Source: Epiperipatus broadwayi
Taxonomy: Eukaryota; Onychophora; Udeonychophora; Euonychophora; Peripatidae
Length of the DNA stretch: 64,000 bases
Direction: 5' to 3'
Assembly (NCBI GenBank): GCA_028023455.1
Contig: JAQFVV010006231.1
Coordinates: forward strand, 7,332,036 to 7,396,035
Shown here: piece after piece, positions 46,186-56,600 of the stretch
Numbering within the stretch: the first letter of the stretch is position 1
How the letters are laid out: each line of letters begins with the position of its first letter
Position numbers and translations under genes: made by a program
The notes under the pieces: model-generated
Told to the model about the DNA's origin: nothing
What the model saw: the letters and a program-made list of their open reading frames with translations, nothing else
Database searches by the model: none

Positions 46186-48746
46186 TGGGGTCCATAGAAA
46201 TCAATAGCCACCAGGTCATTGGGTTCTTTAGGGATGATAGAATTCAATGGACCTTGATACGACTTGTTTGCTGGTTTTGTCTTCTGACACATTTCACATG
46301 AGCTTACTATCCTGGTGACCTGTGCTCTCATATTCGGCCAGTGGAACCATGTCCTCAATAAGGCTTCCACTTTATTTACACCATAGTGCCCATACAAATG
46401 ATGTGTGTAGTCAATAAGTCCTTCCTGTAAACTTTCTGGTATGATCATTTTCCATTGATCCCTTCGAGGGTCGGTGATATACCATAGTATCCCTTCTTTC
46501 AGGCGGTATCTCTCATCAGTGTTAGCATCTGCTGTCTCTCCCGCTTCATCTTTGTCTTCTAGTTGATCAATAATTTTCTTGTAGGTCGGGCTTTGCCGTT
46601 GTACCTTTCCTAAGTGTCTCAATCCTTCTTCTACTACAGCGTCTGTTTCTAATTCTACACTTGCCAAACAGATATCTTCCATCTGCAAATGGTCCTGGGT
46701 ATCAGGAACAATATTCCGGCTCAATGTGTCGGCTACCACATTTTCAGTGCCCTTACAATACTGGATGGAATAATTGAACTCCTGGAGAAAAAGGCTCCAT
46801 CGGATTAGCCTACTATTTGTTAAATAACTGTGATTTAAGAACTCTAGGCTCTTATGATCTGTCCTAACAATCGTTTCCGATCCTATCAAGAATTGGCGGA
46901 ACTTCTGAAATGCCCACACCACAGCTAAGGCCTCTTTCTCTGCTACACAGTAATTAATCTCTGCACCTCTCAGTGGTCTGCTGACAAAATAAATTACACC
47001 CCAGGTACCATCCTCTTGAGCTTGCATAAGAGCAGCACCTAACCCATACCCACTACTATCTACCTGAACAATAAACGGTTTCCTTAAGTCAGGGTAAACC
47101 AACATCACTTGACTAAGGAATTTCTCTTTAATAACCCTAAAATTGGTCTCATGCTCTTCCGTCCATTTCCATGACGTTCTCTTACGTAATAATTGCAGCA
47201 GAGGCTCCATGTCTGAAGCAAAGTTTTTGTAAAATTTATTGTAGAAATTACACATCCCCAAAAACGATCTCACCTGTTTTGGTGTTCGAGGGGCTGGGAA
47301 ATCTCGTATTGCCTGGATTTTGTCCGGGTGGGGTCTAATTCCATTGGCATTAATTAAGTGCCCTAAGAAATTCACTTCTTCCGCTGCTAAACAGCTTTTT
47401 TGCAAATTAATGCGAATATCCTTCATATTGCACTCTTGTAGAAACAACTTGAGGTGTTGTAAGTGTTCCTGGGCGTTATTGGATGCAATAATCACATCAT
47501 CCATGTAAACAGTGATTAACTTTTTGATTTCCGGGCACAGCACACGATCGAGACATTTTAGCAGGCCTGCTCCACTATTCTTGAGACCAAAAGGCATTCT
47601 GTTAAATTGGTACGATATACCATTATATCGAAATGCTGTGTACTTCCGGTCAGCAGGGTGTAACCTGATCTGCCAATAGCTGGCAGTCAGATCTAACGTG
47701 GAAAATATCTTTTTTCCCCGGAATTTATTTACCAACTCATTAATTGGAGGTGGAACATTTTGATCTGGCCATGTAATCTTGTTCAATTGCCTGGCATCCA
47801 AACACAGTCGTATGGTTCCATCTTTTTTTTTTACAACCACCAATGGGTTATTATATGCTGACGAACCCTTAGTGATAATATCCCACTCCTCCATTTTAGC
47901 TAATTCTCTCTCTACCTCAGCTCTATAGTGGTGTGGCACTGGGTATGATCTTGCCTGGTATGGTGTACTGTCAGCGATCTTGATCCTGTGCTCATACCCT
48001 TTAATAACCCCGGGTTTATCTGAAAAATTCGATTTATATTCATTTAAGACTTCTTTTAGGTCCTCTTTCCATCCTTCCTTCACTCCCTTTATTACTTCAT
48101 CAATCCGTGCCTCTATTGAAGGCTGTTCTATCTCAACCTCCATATTACATACGTTTTGCTGGTTCATTCTCATCCGCGACCCAAACTCCACTTCTTCCCC
48201 ATCACAGATAATCTTTTCATCTTTATAATTGATCACACACCCAGTTTTGTGCATAAAATCTGACCCCAATATGGCTTCATGTACCAACCCTTTTAGAATT
48301 AATAGCGTGTGGGGCATAATTTTATCCCCTATCTTAATTTGCACCCAAACCTGTTTTGAGCCCAATTGTGCCTTTTTGTTATTTGCTAATGTTATTAGCG
48401 TGCTTTTCACTGGTAGAGTTGGTATCTCTATGGGTTGGCTCCGCATGCGCTCATATGTTGTTTCTGACATTACCGATATCTGGCTGCCAGAATCCCACAA
48501 TGTCTCTACTTTGACATCGTTTATTTGCAAAACAACCTTTGGGCATTCTTGAGATGTGTACTTAATCGATTCGCCATCCCACTCACAAATAAGATTATCT
48601 ATCCTCTTTTCTTCTGTTGTTCTACTGATCACTTTATTTCTTTTCTTTTTCCTTTTTTTTTTACTGGTTCTTTTATTTCTTCTTTTAATTCTCTGACCAT
48701 CTCTGCCATTTCTTTTTTTATTTCTTCTTTGAATTCTGTCATGCAT
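46164..48746 (-). CDS. pol: Gypsy Pro-Pol: protease, RT, RNase H, integrase start
   Basis: 860-codon open frame. Residues 1-38 are a Lys/Arg-rich run that is probably a shifted reading of the coiled-coil segment described at 48629-48846, so the ATG at 48746 is unlikely to be the true start. Retropepsin: ETLWDSGSQISVM with catalytic Asp85. Reverse transcriptase about 250-440: LDLTASYWQI (Asp352), MPFGLKNSGA, and YMDD at 414-417. RNase H about 545-680: Asp563 (VDSSGYGLG), Glu603/605 (AEKEALAV), Asp630 (RTDHKSL), Asp673 (VADTLSR). Integrase zinc finger: H782/H783, H787, C817, C820, then Asp849 in AIDFYGP. The frame ends at a frameshift soon after. The product acts in a cytoplasmic particle, copying element RNA to DNA. 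All RT and RNase H catalytic residues are present. Confidence 0.95.
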   Translation of the reverse strand: MHDRIQRRNKKRNGRDGQRIKRRNKRTSKKKRKKKRNKVISRTTEEKRIDNLICEWDGESIKYTSQECPKVVLQINDVKVETLWDSGSQISVMSETTYERMRSQPIEIPTLPVKSTLITLANNKKAQLGSKQVWVQIKIGDKIMPHTLLILKGLVHEAILGSDFMHKTGCVINYKDEKIICDGEEVEFGSRMRMNQQNVCNMEVEIEQPSIEARIDEVIKGVKEGWKEDLKEVLNEYKSNFSDKPGVIKGYEHRIKIADSTPYQARSYPVPHHYRAEVERELAKMEEWDIITKGSSAYNNPLVVVKKKDGTIRLCLDARQLNKITWPDQNVPPPINELVNKFRGKKIFSTLDLTASYWQIRLHPADRKYTAFRYNGISYQFNRMPFGLKNSGAGLLKCLDRVLCPEIKKLITVYMDDVIIASNNAQEHLQHLKLFLQECNMKDIRINLQKSCLAAEEVNFLGHLINANGIRPHPDKIQAIRDFPAPRTPKQVRSFLGMCNFYNKFYKNFASDMEPLLQLLRKRTSWKWTEEHETNFRVIKEKFLSQVMLVYPDLRKPFIVQVDSSGYGLGAALMQAQEDGTWGVIYFVSRPLRGAEINYCVAEKEALAVVWAFQKFRQFLIGSETIVRTDHKSLEFLNHSYLTNSRLIRWSLFLQEFNYSIQYCKGTENVVADTLSRNIVPDTQDHLQMEDICLASVELETDAVVEEGLRHLGKVQRQSPTYKKIIDQLEDKDEAGETADANTDERYRLKEGILWYITDPRRDQWKMIIPESLQEGLIDYTHHLYGHYGVNKVEALLRTWFHWPNMRAQVTRIVSSCEMCQKTKPANKSYQGPLNSIIPKEPNDLVAIDFYGPHCQLSGK

Positions 48747-48846
48747 TCGTATAATAGTTTTTTTTTATTAAGGGTTCCATGCCCTCTTTTAATTCTTCCA
48801 CACTTTCTGCCATATTTTGTATATTTTTATTACTTCTCAATTTCAT
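48629..48846 (-). pseudogene. Short coiled-coil frame upstream of Pro-Pol, gag remnant?
   Basis: Upstream of pol and overlapping its first codons are two short frames. Frame 1 starts at ATG 48846-48844 (MKLRSNKNIQNMAESVEELK...) and meets a nine-A run at 48758-48766. Frame 2, one base back, continues the same style with ECMTEFKEEIKKEMAEMVRE and LKEEIKE up to a ten-A run at 48653-48662, stopping at 48629-48631. Heptad-like Glu/Lys/Leu/Met spacing suggests a coiled coil. No capsid or CCHC zinc-knuckle sequence follows, so it is either a drastically shortened gag or a novel leader protein. A -1 slip at the second A-run leads into the protease frame. Confidence 0.6.
48653..48662 (-). promoter_or_regulatory. 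Candidate -1 frameshift site (A10 run)
   Basis: On the coding strand GTAAAAAAAAAAGG lies in the overlap of coiled-coil frame 2 and the protease frame. In frame 2 the run is phased A AAA AAA, a slippery heptamer, and the pro-pol frame is exactly -1 from it. The downstream stimulatory structure was not assessed. Confidence 0.5.
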
Positions 48847-49274
48847 ATATGGCCGTGTTGCTTATTTTTGCTACAGTAAACCAAATCTTAACGCTATCAA
48901 TTGTTACGATATAAATACAATATTTTATTTTGTTTTGCTAATAAATTCGTTCACCGACACCCCTCTCTTTTATCACCCTATAATCTCCCGTCCCCTTCTA
49001 CCTTTATCGTCACTTCTTACCTTTGATCGGTTTTATTTATTATTTAATAATTTATACGCTATTATTTTCTTTCAATATAGCCTTCTTTAAAATCCTACTC
49101 TAACAAAAAACTTTTGTAATCGTACGCAATAACTTTTTAGATTTGCGCACTATTTGTGGTCATATTTATTTTCCGGCTACGGACATTAAATTCTCAATTT
49201 TATGCCGTTTTTAAATTTTCTCAGGTCGTGGTTTTTTTTTTTTCTTTTCGTAAGCCTCGAGTTGGGCAAGCCAT
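48847..49274 (-). other. Gypsy leader region and candidate primer-binding site
   Basis: About 430 bp between the 5' LTR and the coiled-coil frame. On the coding strand, one base after the LTR end, the sequence is TGGCTTGCCCAACTCGAGGC (49273 downward). It begins TGG and so fits a tRNA 3'-end complement; I cannot name the tRNA with confidence. The rest is AT-rich with no gag-like frame. Confidence 0.6.
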
Positions 49275-50946
49275 TGTAACGTTTTTCGTATTACTAGGCC
49301 ACTATACGCCTCAAATTTATATTTGAGCGTGAGTTGATCAAGCTGTATCAAAAGAAAAAAGAAAGTTGTATTTCTATTCTCAACACAGCTATTTTTCCTG
49401 ATCAACTTCGGCCTAGAACTATTACCGAGTACAATCGTGAGCAGAACCAGTTTTTAATTTCTACTTGAGGGCGCCAGAGTCGTTAGACCCACTGAGACTG
49501 CGTCAAACATATTGTAGCCCGTAAGGTAATAATTATACGATCTGAGTTAACATTCTCGTTAAGAAGAAGATATCCCCATTTTTTCTTAATTACGGGAATT
49601 AAATCTATCCAAAAAAAAATAATTTGTATACCGATCTAAGTTAAATAACTAAAGGTAAAACTTAAATAGAATAGCATTAATTTTATACACGTACAATGAA
49701 AGTGAAGTTAATAATAAAGATTTATTCTAACTCGTCAAGCATTCAATATTTATGATTAAGACAAAATTATAATGTTGGAAAAGATTGTGCATATGAATTC
49801 AATAATTTGATTCAAATATTGGAGTAATAATTATTTAGTCTTATTTTCCGTAGTAACAGTTTGGTTCATTTCTCAGTTCGCAAATCTTCTGATCCAAGAA
49901 AAATTTATGTGATAACATTTCCATTCAACTCACTATTCATAAAGCTTTATGTAAAAAAATTATGGCCATTTACTTACCGGTAAGTTGACATTAAGTAGGT
50001 CATCGACCTTCCTGACGTACAATTCAGTTAGTGGGTAGTCCGCAGTAGTTGTTTTTCTTTTAGTTTTATTTCCGAATCTCCGATCTAATTTAGGTAGCCA
50101 GATGACGATCTAGGTGACTTTTTCTGAGAGAAAGTGTCGGCAAACGATAGAGTTCTACTCACTCATGGCGAGCGATTTCAGTTCGTATCTAAGTGGACAC
50201 ATTTTATTAAAAAAATACGAGGCACTTCAAATTGCTCAGCACTATTGGAACAATAAGAGAAAAAAGACCCCTTTTCAAATCTGTCGGCTCCTTTTATACT
50301 CCTAGATTCTTTTTAGAAGCTCTGCGCACGTTCTTTTTTTTCTTTGTTCTACTTTATAAACTTCTACATTATTCTCCTTTTCTTATTACAAAGTCTGTTT
50401 TTCCATTAAGAATTTCTGCCATTTTTAATTACTATCAGAAAGTTGTTTCTGATAGCAATCTTTCACCTTTTGAAATTTCCTTTCACTATTTGAATCAATG
50501 ATTCAATATGCACTTTCCAACATTGAATTTATTTTAGTTAACTTATTTCTAAAAAAAAAAAAGAAAAATTAAACTTTCACTGTACATTTTTTTTTTTCTT
50601 TAAAACATTATGCTACAAAAAAAAATAAAGATCGTGTTCGCTCTGCCATTTTTAATTACTATCAGAAAGTTGTTTCTGATAGCAATCTTTCACCTTTTGA
50701 AATTTCCTTTCACTATTTGAATCAATGATTCAATATGCACTTTCCAACATTGAATTTATTTTAGTTAACTTATTTCTAAAAAAAAAAAAAGAAATATTAA
50801 ACTTTCACTGTACATTTTTTTTTTTTTCTTTAAAACATTATGCTACAAAAAAAAATAAAGATCGTGTTCGCTCTCCTTTCTTTTTTTTTTTTATAATACC
50901 TAATATTAAAAAGTAATTTGTACCGTATATATAAATAAATGGTACA
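49275..50946 (-). repeat. 5' LTR of the Gypsy element, with internal duplication
   Basis: 1672 bp, from TG at 49275 to CA at 50945-50946 on the plus strand. It supplies the promoter for element RNA on the minus strand. Apart from a 227 bp tandem duplication it matches the 3' LTR nearly base for base. The palindrome ACTTACCGGTAAGT recurs at 49972-49985. Confidence 0.95.
50416..50869. repeat. 227 bp tandem duplication within 5' LTR
   Basis: Two head-to-tail copies (50416-50642 and 50643-50869) each start CTGCCATTTTTAATTACTAT and run through the hairpin segment to ..GATCGTGTTCGCTCT. The other LTR has only one copy. The junction shows TCTGCC microhomology. The copies are almost identical. Confidence 0.93.
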
Positions 50947-52820
50947 ATATATATATATTGTAACCATATATTTTAGTATAAAATATATTAATTGATGTAA
51001 CTGGTATAAAAATTTCTCTTTCTTCTTTTGGTGATTTGATTGGCTTGATTTGCACTTTGAACAGATTACTCTCTTATATTATTTTAATAAATTTAAATTT
51101 GCTTCGTTCCATATACTAATTCATATCAGAATGTTTAACTTTTTAAAATTTTGACAACACATTAAATTTGGTAAAATATTATTAAAATAATATTTTATTT
51201 TTATTTGTTTAAAATGATCTTAAATTATTATTTCCATTGAATTAAAAAACCATTTGTTCAATTAAAATTAATTATTAAAAATAAATACAGTAATTACGTA
51301 TGCGTCTCAATGTAATAAAAGAAAAGAGCGCGAATTTAAGAGAAGATCGTCTGATAGTTTGCTTTTGGAGGGAGAAAAGAAAAGAAAATGGTAAAGGCAA
51401 ATGGTGTAAATTTGATAAGCTTATTTTAAAATAGTTAATAAGTAAACGGATTACCACAAAATTTGCTATAAACGTAAAAATAACCTAGTGGTATTTAATT
51501 AAGATGAATTGCTAAATTTAAAAAGTCTGTTCAAGTCGGCTGGCCAAGTGGATCAAATCACCGGTAACAATTTTCCAATATTACATTTTTAAAATGTCGG
51601 AGCTTCCCAGTTTAAAAGAATTAATTGCAAGAGTTTGGTATGTTTTAAAATGTTTATTATTCTACAATTTGGAAAAATTAAATAAGTATTTTAATTACAG
51701 AAGTTTTATGAAAATGAAAATTTGCTTTTTAAAAAAGAAGTTTAAATTAAAATAAAATGTTAAAGTTATCAACCTAGTTTAATATTTCCGTTTCTAATTC
51801 TAATAAAAATATAATATTGATTGATATTTAACTTTATAATGCCAGTGATATATTTGCTAGTTAATTGTTTGCTATTTGGATAATAAACAGTCTTCAAATA
51901 ATTGATCAAAGCTATTTTATAATTTTATCGTCAGTTTGGAATGATTAAATTAATTGCTGTAATTAGTATTCCTAGATTTAAGCGTGGATAAATAAATATT
52001 AGCATGGATGTGATAAACTTGGAACATTTTTAATAGAGAAATGTAGAAATTAATAACTTATGAAAAACATTTTCATTTAAGTTCTGCGTGTCATGTTTGA
52101 AATTGTTTCTTGTTTATGGAGCCACGTAAAATCGTTAATCTAATAGTGATTATAATAACTAACACAAATGGATAAAATTACATGTTTGGAATTTAACTAT
52201 AGTTATAGCTATTACTTCGTATATTTATTGTTCGACACATCGTACATGGATTCCACAGATCATATTTGGAGTTATAAAATGCTATATAATCCAATTTGTG
52301 ATACACACACCTGCTAAAATTCATGTATTGAACTATAAAATGCTATACATTTAATTTATATCACACACACACCCATTAGATTTTATGTATTTGATGAATA
52401 ATTCATTGCTTTAATTTTATAGTTATATGAACTTGCATGTGAAGTTCATAAGTTATATTTTATTAAGTTTAAATTAATAGGGGTTGAATAAAATATTTAT
52501 TCAAGAGAATAGCGCTTGCGAAAAAGCTTAAAAAGTACTGAATGAATTCATGAGATATATTAATCTTTATGAGTTATTTTGTTAGTCTTTCCAGATTTAT
52601 ATTCCTATACTAATATTACTTATATTATATTACACATGTTTTATTTTAAGAAAGATAAGTTAGTACATTAGTTGTCCTGATTAGCGTAACATTTATTATG
52701 CAAGAACCCACATTTGCTAAAGTGTTAGTGTATTCTGAATGGTCAGAATAACTGAGGGGGATGATTTTGCACTTTAATGTGAAGTAAATAGTAATGTTGT
52801 TTTAGAATGTAAAGGGCATT
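50947..52820. other. Intergenic, one tRNA-like A box
   Basis: After a (TA)n run at the LTR edge the sequence is AT-rich and looks largely unique. The only notable word is a tRNA-like A box at 51541-51551. No coding was recognised. Confidence 0.5.
51535..51572 (+). other. tRNA-like 5' fragment (A box)
   Basis: GTCGGCTGGCCAAGTGGATC contains TGGCCAAGTGG, an exact fit to the polymerase III A-box consensus as in leucine or serine tRNAs. No B box or acceptor 3' strand follows within 80 bases, so it is at most a tRNA or SINE fragment and may be chance. Confidence 0.3.
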
Positions 52821-53006
52821 AATCTGTGCTGGTGGTTAATCTGCAGATTACTTTATTGCCATTTTTGTATTTTACACTCATTCCTGCGCTGGTGGTTAAT
52901 CCGCGGAATGGTGTAACTTGTACTTATTGCTTTATGATGGTGTATAAATCCACAAAACGTTAACTGTTATTTAATTCCTCCGTGTAGATGAATACATCCA
53001 CAGGAA
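52821..53006 (+). repeat. Array of four short hairpin-like repeats
   Basis: Unit 1 (52821-52849) begins AATCTGTGCTGGTGGTTAAT and closes TGCAGATT. Unit 2 (52880-52908) begins ATTCCTGCGCTGGTGGTTAA and closes CCGCGGAAT. Units 3 (about 52930-52957) and 4 (about 52975-53006, TTCC...ACATCCACAGGAA) are more diverged. Each has complementary ends around a shared core GGTGGTTAATC or ..GTATAAATCCAC. Spacing is about 45-60 bp. Confidence 0.55.
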
Positions 53007-54387
53007 TATGTTTTACTTCATAGATATAAGTTGGGCAAAGTATTTTAATTAATTTGCTAAATCATCTTCTTTCATTTGTAAGCATAATTTATAAGTTAGA
53101 TCATCAACTTGTAGCAGGACATTCTATTCAAGTTACTTCATAATAATTAACTGTTGGTTGATTATTATTTACCGGAGTGTAAGTTTAAATTATCACTTTA
53201 TTTAATGATTGCATTGTAGCTAAATCCTACAGACATAATATTATTTATTATATTATTATAAGTTTACGGTATGGATTTATTGAATCTGGAAATGACGTTA
53301 AATATTTCATGAGTTGATGCTGAATTTAGTATAATTTTCTCAATATTCATTGTATCAAATTGAAATATAAGGTATGATTAGGTTTTTAAAAAACTGTACC
53401 TATGAGATGTTATTGAAGAAAGTCGATGGAATTATAATTTATTTATTTTATTTGTTTATTTATGTCTTTAATTATAACATTGGAATTAATTACTTATTAT
53501 TCATAATTTTGTAAATAAAAGTTGATTTATAATTAAACTTACTGTGCCGTTGCTATGTGTCATTCGTAAAATCAGAAATCATAAACCTTGGATAGAGCAT
53601 ACATTGAAGTACATACTATCGTCAACATGATATAAGAGTTTAGTGATATTTTGAAAAAACATTTGGATGCTTTTAGTCTTTGGTAGTTTATGATGTGTGG
53701 GGTACAATAAAATCCCATTTACCTTTTCCATCATTTTGGCTTTGCGTAGTTGATTCTAGTATACCATACAAATTGATTATTAAACTTGTAAACAGATTTA
53801 CCAAATAATAACATGATTGAATATATTTACTTAACGTTTTTAATTTGTCATTTGTCAGTATAATAAGAGTCTCAGTAATATAGTAAACTATAAAAAGGAA
53901 CCCAAGTATTTATGTTTATTTATTGCAAAGCTTTACCTGGACTAGCATTTGTATTAGAAATCATATGGATGGTTTAAAATTTCATAATTTTATGTAGTTC
54001 CACAAATTATGCCATCTTGTACATGGTCGGCCATCGGGTCTCATACAATAAAAATTGCAAATTAAGGTTTGAAAATAATAACATTACACTTATAATTTGA
54101 TTAAAGTATTTTATCATAATACTATGGTAGTTCTTCGCGGTACACCCTGGCTGCGATCAAATTAAATCATAAAAGTTTATGTTAGATCATTAGTTTGGTC
54201 TGTGGTAAGTTGCCCCAGATGTTGATTGTGGTCTTTCGTGCATAAAATAGATAGCATGATATGCTTTTGGATACAGCTCTTAATAGCTGATAATGTGTAG
54301 CGGGAATTGATCAGTGATCGAAGTTACGATTCTTAGTGCATTTGCGTTTCTGTAGTTGGGACCACACAATTTACGGTTACAATTTTG
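53007..54387. other. Intergenic, nothing recognised
   Basis: AT-rich with more even composition than most of the window. No open frame, TIR or repeat was found. Confidence 0.5.
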
Positions 54388-54408
54388 AGTGCCGCAACGG
54401 GTTCGGCA
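54388..54408. other. GC-rich hairpin
   Basis: GTGCCG, a nine-base loop CAACGGGTT, and CGGCAC form a perfect 6 bp G/C stem in a small G+C-rich patch (54380-54435) directly before the second long repeat copy. Confidence 0.45.
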
Positions 54409-55444
54409 CGATGGGTAGTTGAAGGGGCGAGCGGATGGTTACAATATATAAAGTAAAGGAAAAGTAGAAATAAACACAAACAAAAATTGTAGTAGATATT
54501 TTCTACATTCACTGAAATAAAAATAATAAACAAAGGGTTAAATAACACTGGATTTAAAATAATATTTTATTATAAAATTAAATATTGTAAAAAGGTCTGA
54601 TAAATATTATTTGTAATTCTGATTTTGAAATTTAAAAGCAAGCATGTTTTCTGATAATTTTAAAAAATTTCTCTTTTTGAAATCTTTTAATTAATTTGTA
54701 AATTTCTATTATCTAAGTGAAAACATATATATCACACATTGATAAAATTTTAAGTTGTTTTCAAAAAAGATTAGAGAGAAAAAAAAACCCCACTGTTTTT
54801 AAATTTAGTATTGTCATCACTTTGGATGATTCTATAAAAGGGCTGATAAAAATATCAGCTGCAGTCTGGATAGTAGTTTTTGTAAGAACGGGTCAGCTGC
54901 AAAGTTGGTTACAATATTTTGTTGCAGTTTGTTGAAGTTTACAGTAGTTGGTTTTAGCTAACCATAGAGTTGGCAGAATAGCTACCATGAGCTGATATAG
55001 CTGAAGCAGGACAGTAGATTCAGGAACTGCTACTATTTTCCTTCGCAGTAGTTTGAATTCACATGGAGAAAAATGACCCACTTCTTTATGATGAAAGTCA
55101 TAGCCTTAAATGAGAAGAGGATAGTTGCTTACTGCCTGAAATAATCCTAGACAGAAAGAAACAAACTACAGACCAACATTTTACATGGATTATATTTTTC
55201 CTGATGATGACAATCACTAAAACGAAACTTACCAAGAAAAATCTTCCAGCTGGCCCAGGGAATCCCAGCTTGCTGAAGAAGTAATTATATATATGCTGAC
55301 GTATTTAAAGGCAGAGAAGCACAGATAAATATATATACAGCTGTTGGTGAGTAGAGTTATATATGATAACAAAATTTTAAATAATTTTTTTTAGTAAAAT
55401 GACATTTTGGAAGTGATGCATGAATTTGTACTTTTCATGTTTAT

Positions 55445-55870
55445 GGTGGGTGTATAGTTGAGCAGGGCTGCCTGGATGCAGTGTGTTCATGATGCTCTGA
55501 AGTATAGGCTTGACACTATCCAGACCTAGATGATTGAGCTCCTAGAATAGTCCAACAGCATATATTGGCCTCATGAATAGGCCATGGTCTCATGGATAGA
55601 CCACATGTATAGGCCCCTAAGACTCACAGGAGATGAGCAGGGCTGGCTCAGTGCCTGATATTTTTTCTCTGGATACTCCTCGTGGATGATCTCTCTAGGT
55701 ACAAGAGAGGTAGTGCTTAAAGATGAGGTATTTTCTCGTGACATCATGGGGCATTGTGTACTGGTAGTCCATGCTTGGCTGTCTACTAATCATGACACGG
55801 GGAGCTACAGTTCACATATTCACTTTCCTATCTTACCTTGCCTACTTCATCAGCATTAATTAATCAAGCA
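55445..55870. other. GC-richer block present only in repeat copy 2
   Basis: About 430 bp of distinctly higher G+C content, absent from copy 1. It has internal echoes: TTGAGCAGGGCTGCCTGGAT (55457) and ATGAGCAGGGCTGGCTCAGT (55633), and two ATAGGCC / ATAGACC phrases between them. It may be a separate small insertion or a part lost from copy 1. No polymerase III boxes or frame were recognised. Confidence 0.45.
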
Positions 55871-56264
55871 GAACGGCATTTTGAAATTTATATTTTTTTT
55901 ATTCTATAAAACGATGTTATCTTTCATTTATTAAAAAGAAGACATTTTTAAAAGTGAAGCAAACAAGTAAATAATTTTACATGGATTTAAAAATTTTTTT
56001 AAAAAAGTAAAGAATTGATGATTCTATAATTTAGATTTAAAAACGTTGATAATTAATCAACAAATATTTGTCAAAAATTGATTATATTTTTTTTTAAGGA
56101 AAAAAAAGGAACTTATAAATTGATAAATAATTTTAAATTATATCTATATTTCGTTTATAAACAGGTATATGTGTGAAATTTATGTATGTTTTCCAAATGG
56201 AATCAATTAGGAAAATATAACTTTATTATTGTAACAAATTAAAATATGTAACTTTTTGTCAGTG

Positions 56265-56600
56265 TGCGAATATACGCACACACATGTGTAAATTTTTAAA
56301 CATTTATAATATTTTTTTTATATACAATTGTAAAAGGTTAATCATGTATTTATTATTTTATATGACGATTGTAATATAAATCAATTGTATAGCATATTTA
56401 TGTGTGCGCATATATGTCAAGGTTTGTCAAATAGGACATATATGCAAATTTTAATCATTTTTGTTATTATTGAATATTAATTGTATATTATAAATCATGT
56501 GTCTGTGCGCATATATATGTAAACCATAGTAATAACTTGAATTGTGTATTGTAATTTTGTAAATTATAAATGTGATATTTTTTTTATTGTATAGTAATCA
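56265..56600 (+). repeat. Degenerate ~100 bp tandem units inside repeat copy 2
   Basis: Units share a GTGTGCG-CATATATGT-AAATTTTAATCATTT order (for example near 56265, 56400 and 56500). The equivalent block in copy 1 lies at about 19110-19450. The units are diverged from each other, so the array is older than the spread of the family or evolves quickly. Confidence 0.55.

Larger units (their letters stand above)
43903..50950 (-). mobile_element. Ty3/Gypsy LTR retrotransposon, young, gag-deficient
   Basis: Element 43907-50946 (7040 bp), transcribed on the minus strand. Two long terminal repeats (1443 and 1672 bp, the extra length being an internal duplication) both begin TG and end CA, with ATAT on either side as a 4 bp target duplication. 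The internal region of about 3.9 kb encodes protease, RT, RNase H and integrase in Ty3/Gypsy order. A normal-length gag does not fit in the ~530 bp between the 5' LTR and pro-pol. LTR-LTR divergence is about nine substitutions by eye. Integrase is broken by frameshifts, so this copy is probably not autonomous. Confidence 0.95.

Noticed and set aside
45522-46301. Several plus-strand open frames opposite Gypsy pol
   Set aside because: They are antisense shadows of the conserved minus-strand integrase and RT frames, with no motifs of their own.
47980-49090. Plus-strand Phe/Ser-rich frames opposite the protease and leader region
   Set aside because: They mirror the Lys/Glu-rich minus-strand coding and T-runs; there is no independent support.
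51541-51551. A box as evidence for an intact tRNA gene
   Set aside because: No B box, acceptor pairing or cloverleaf could be completed downstream; kept only as a low-confidence fragment.
52821-53006. CRISPR-like array
   Set aside because: The units are diverged, with unequal spacing and no constant repeat, and the genome is clearly that of an animal.
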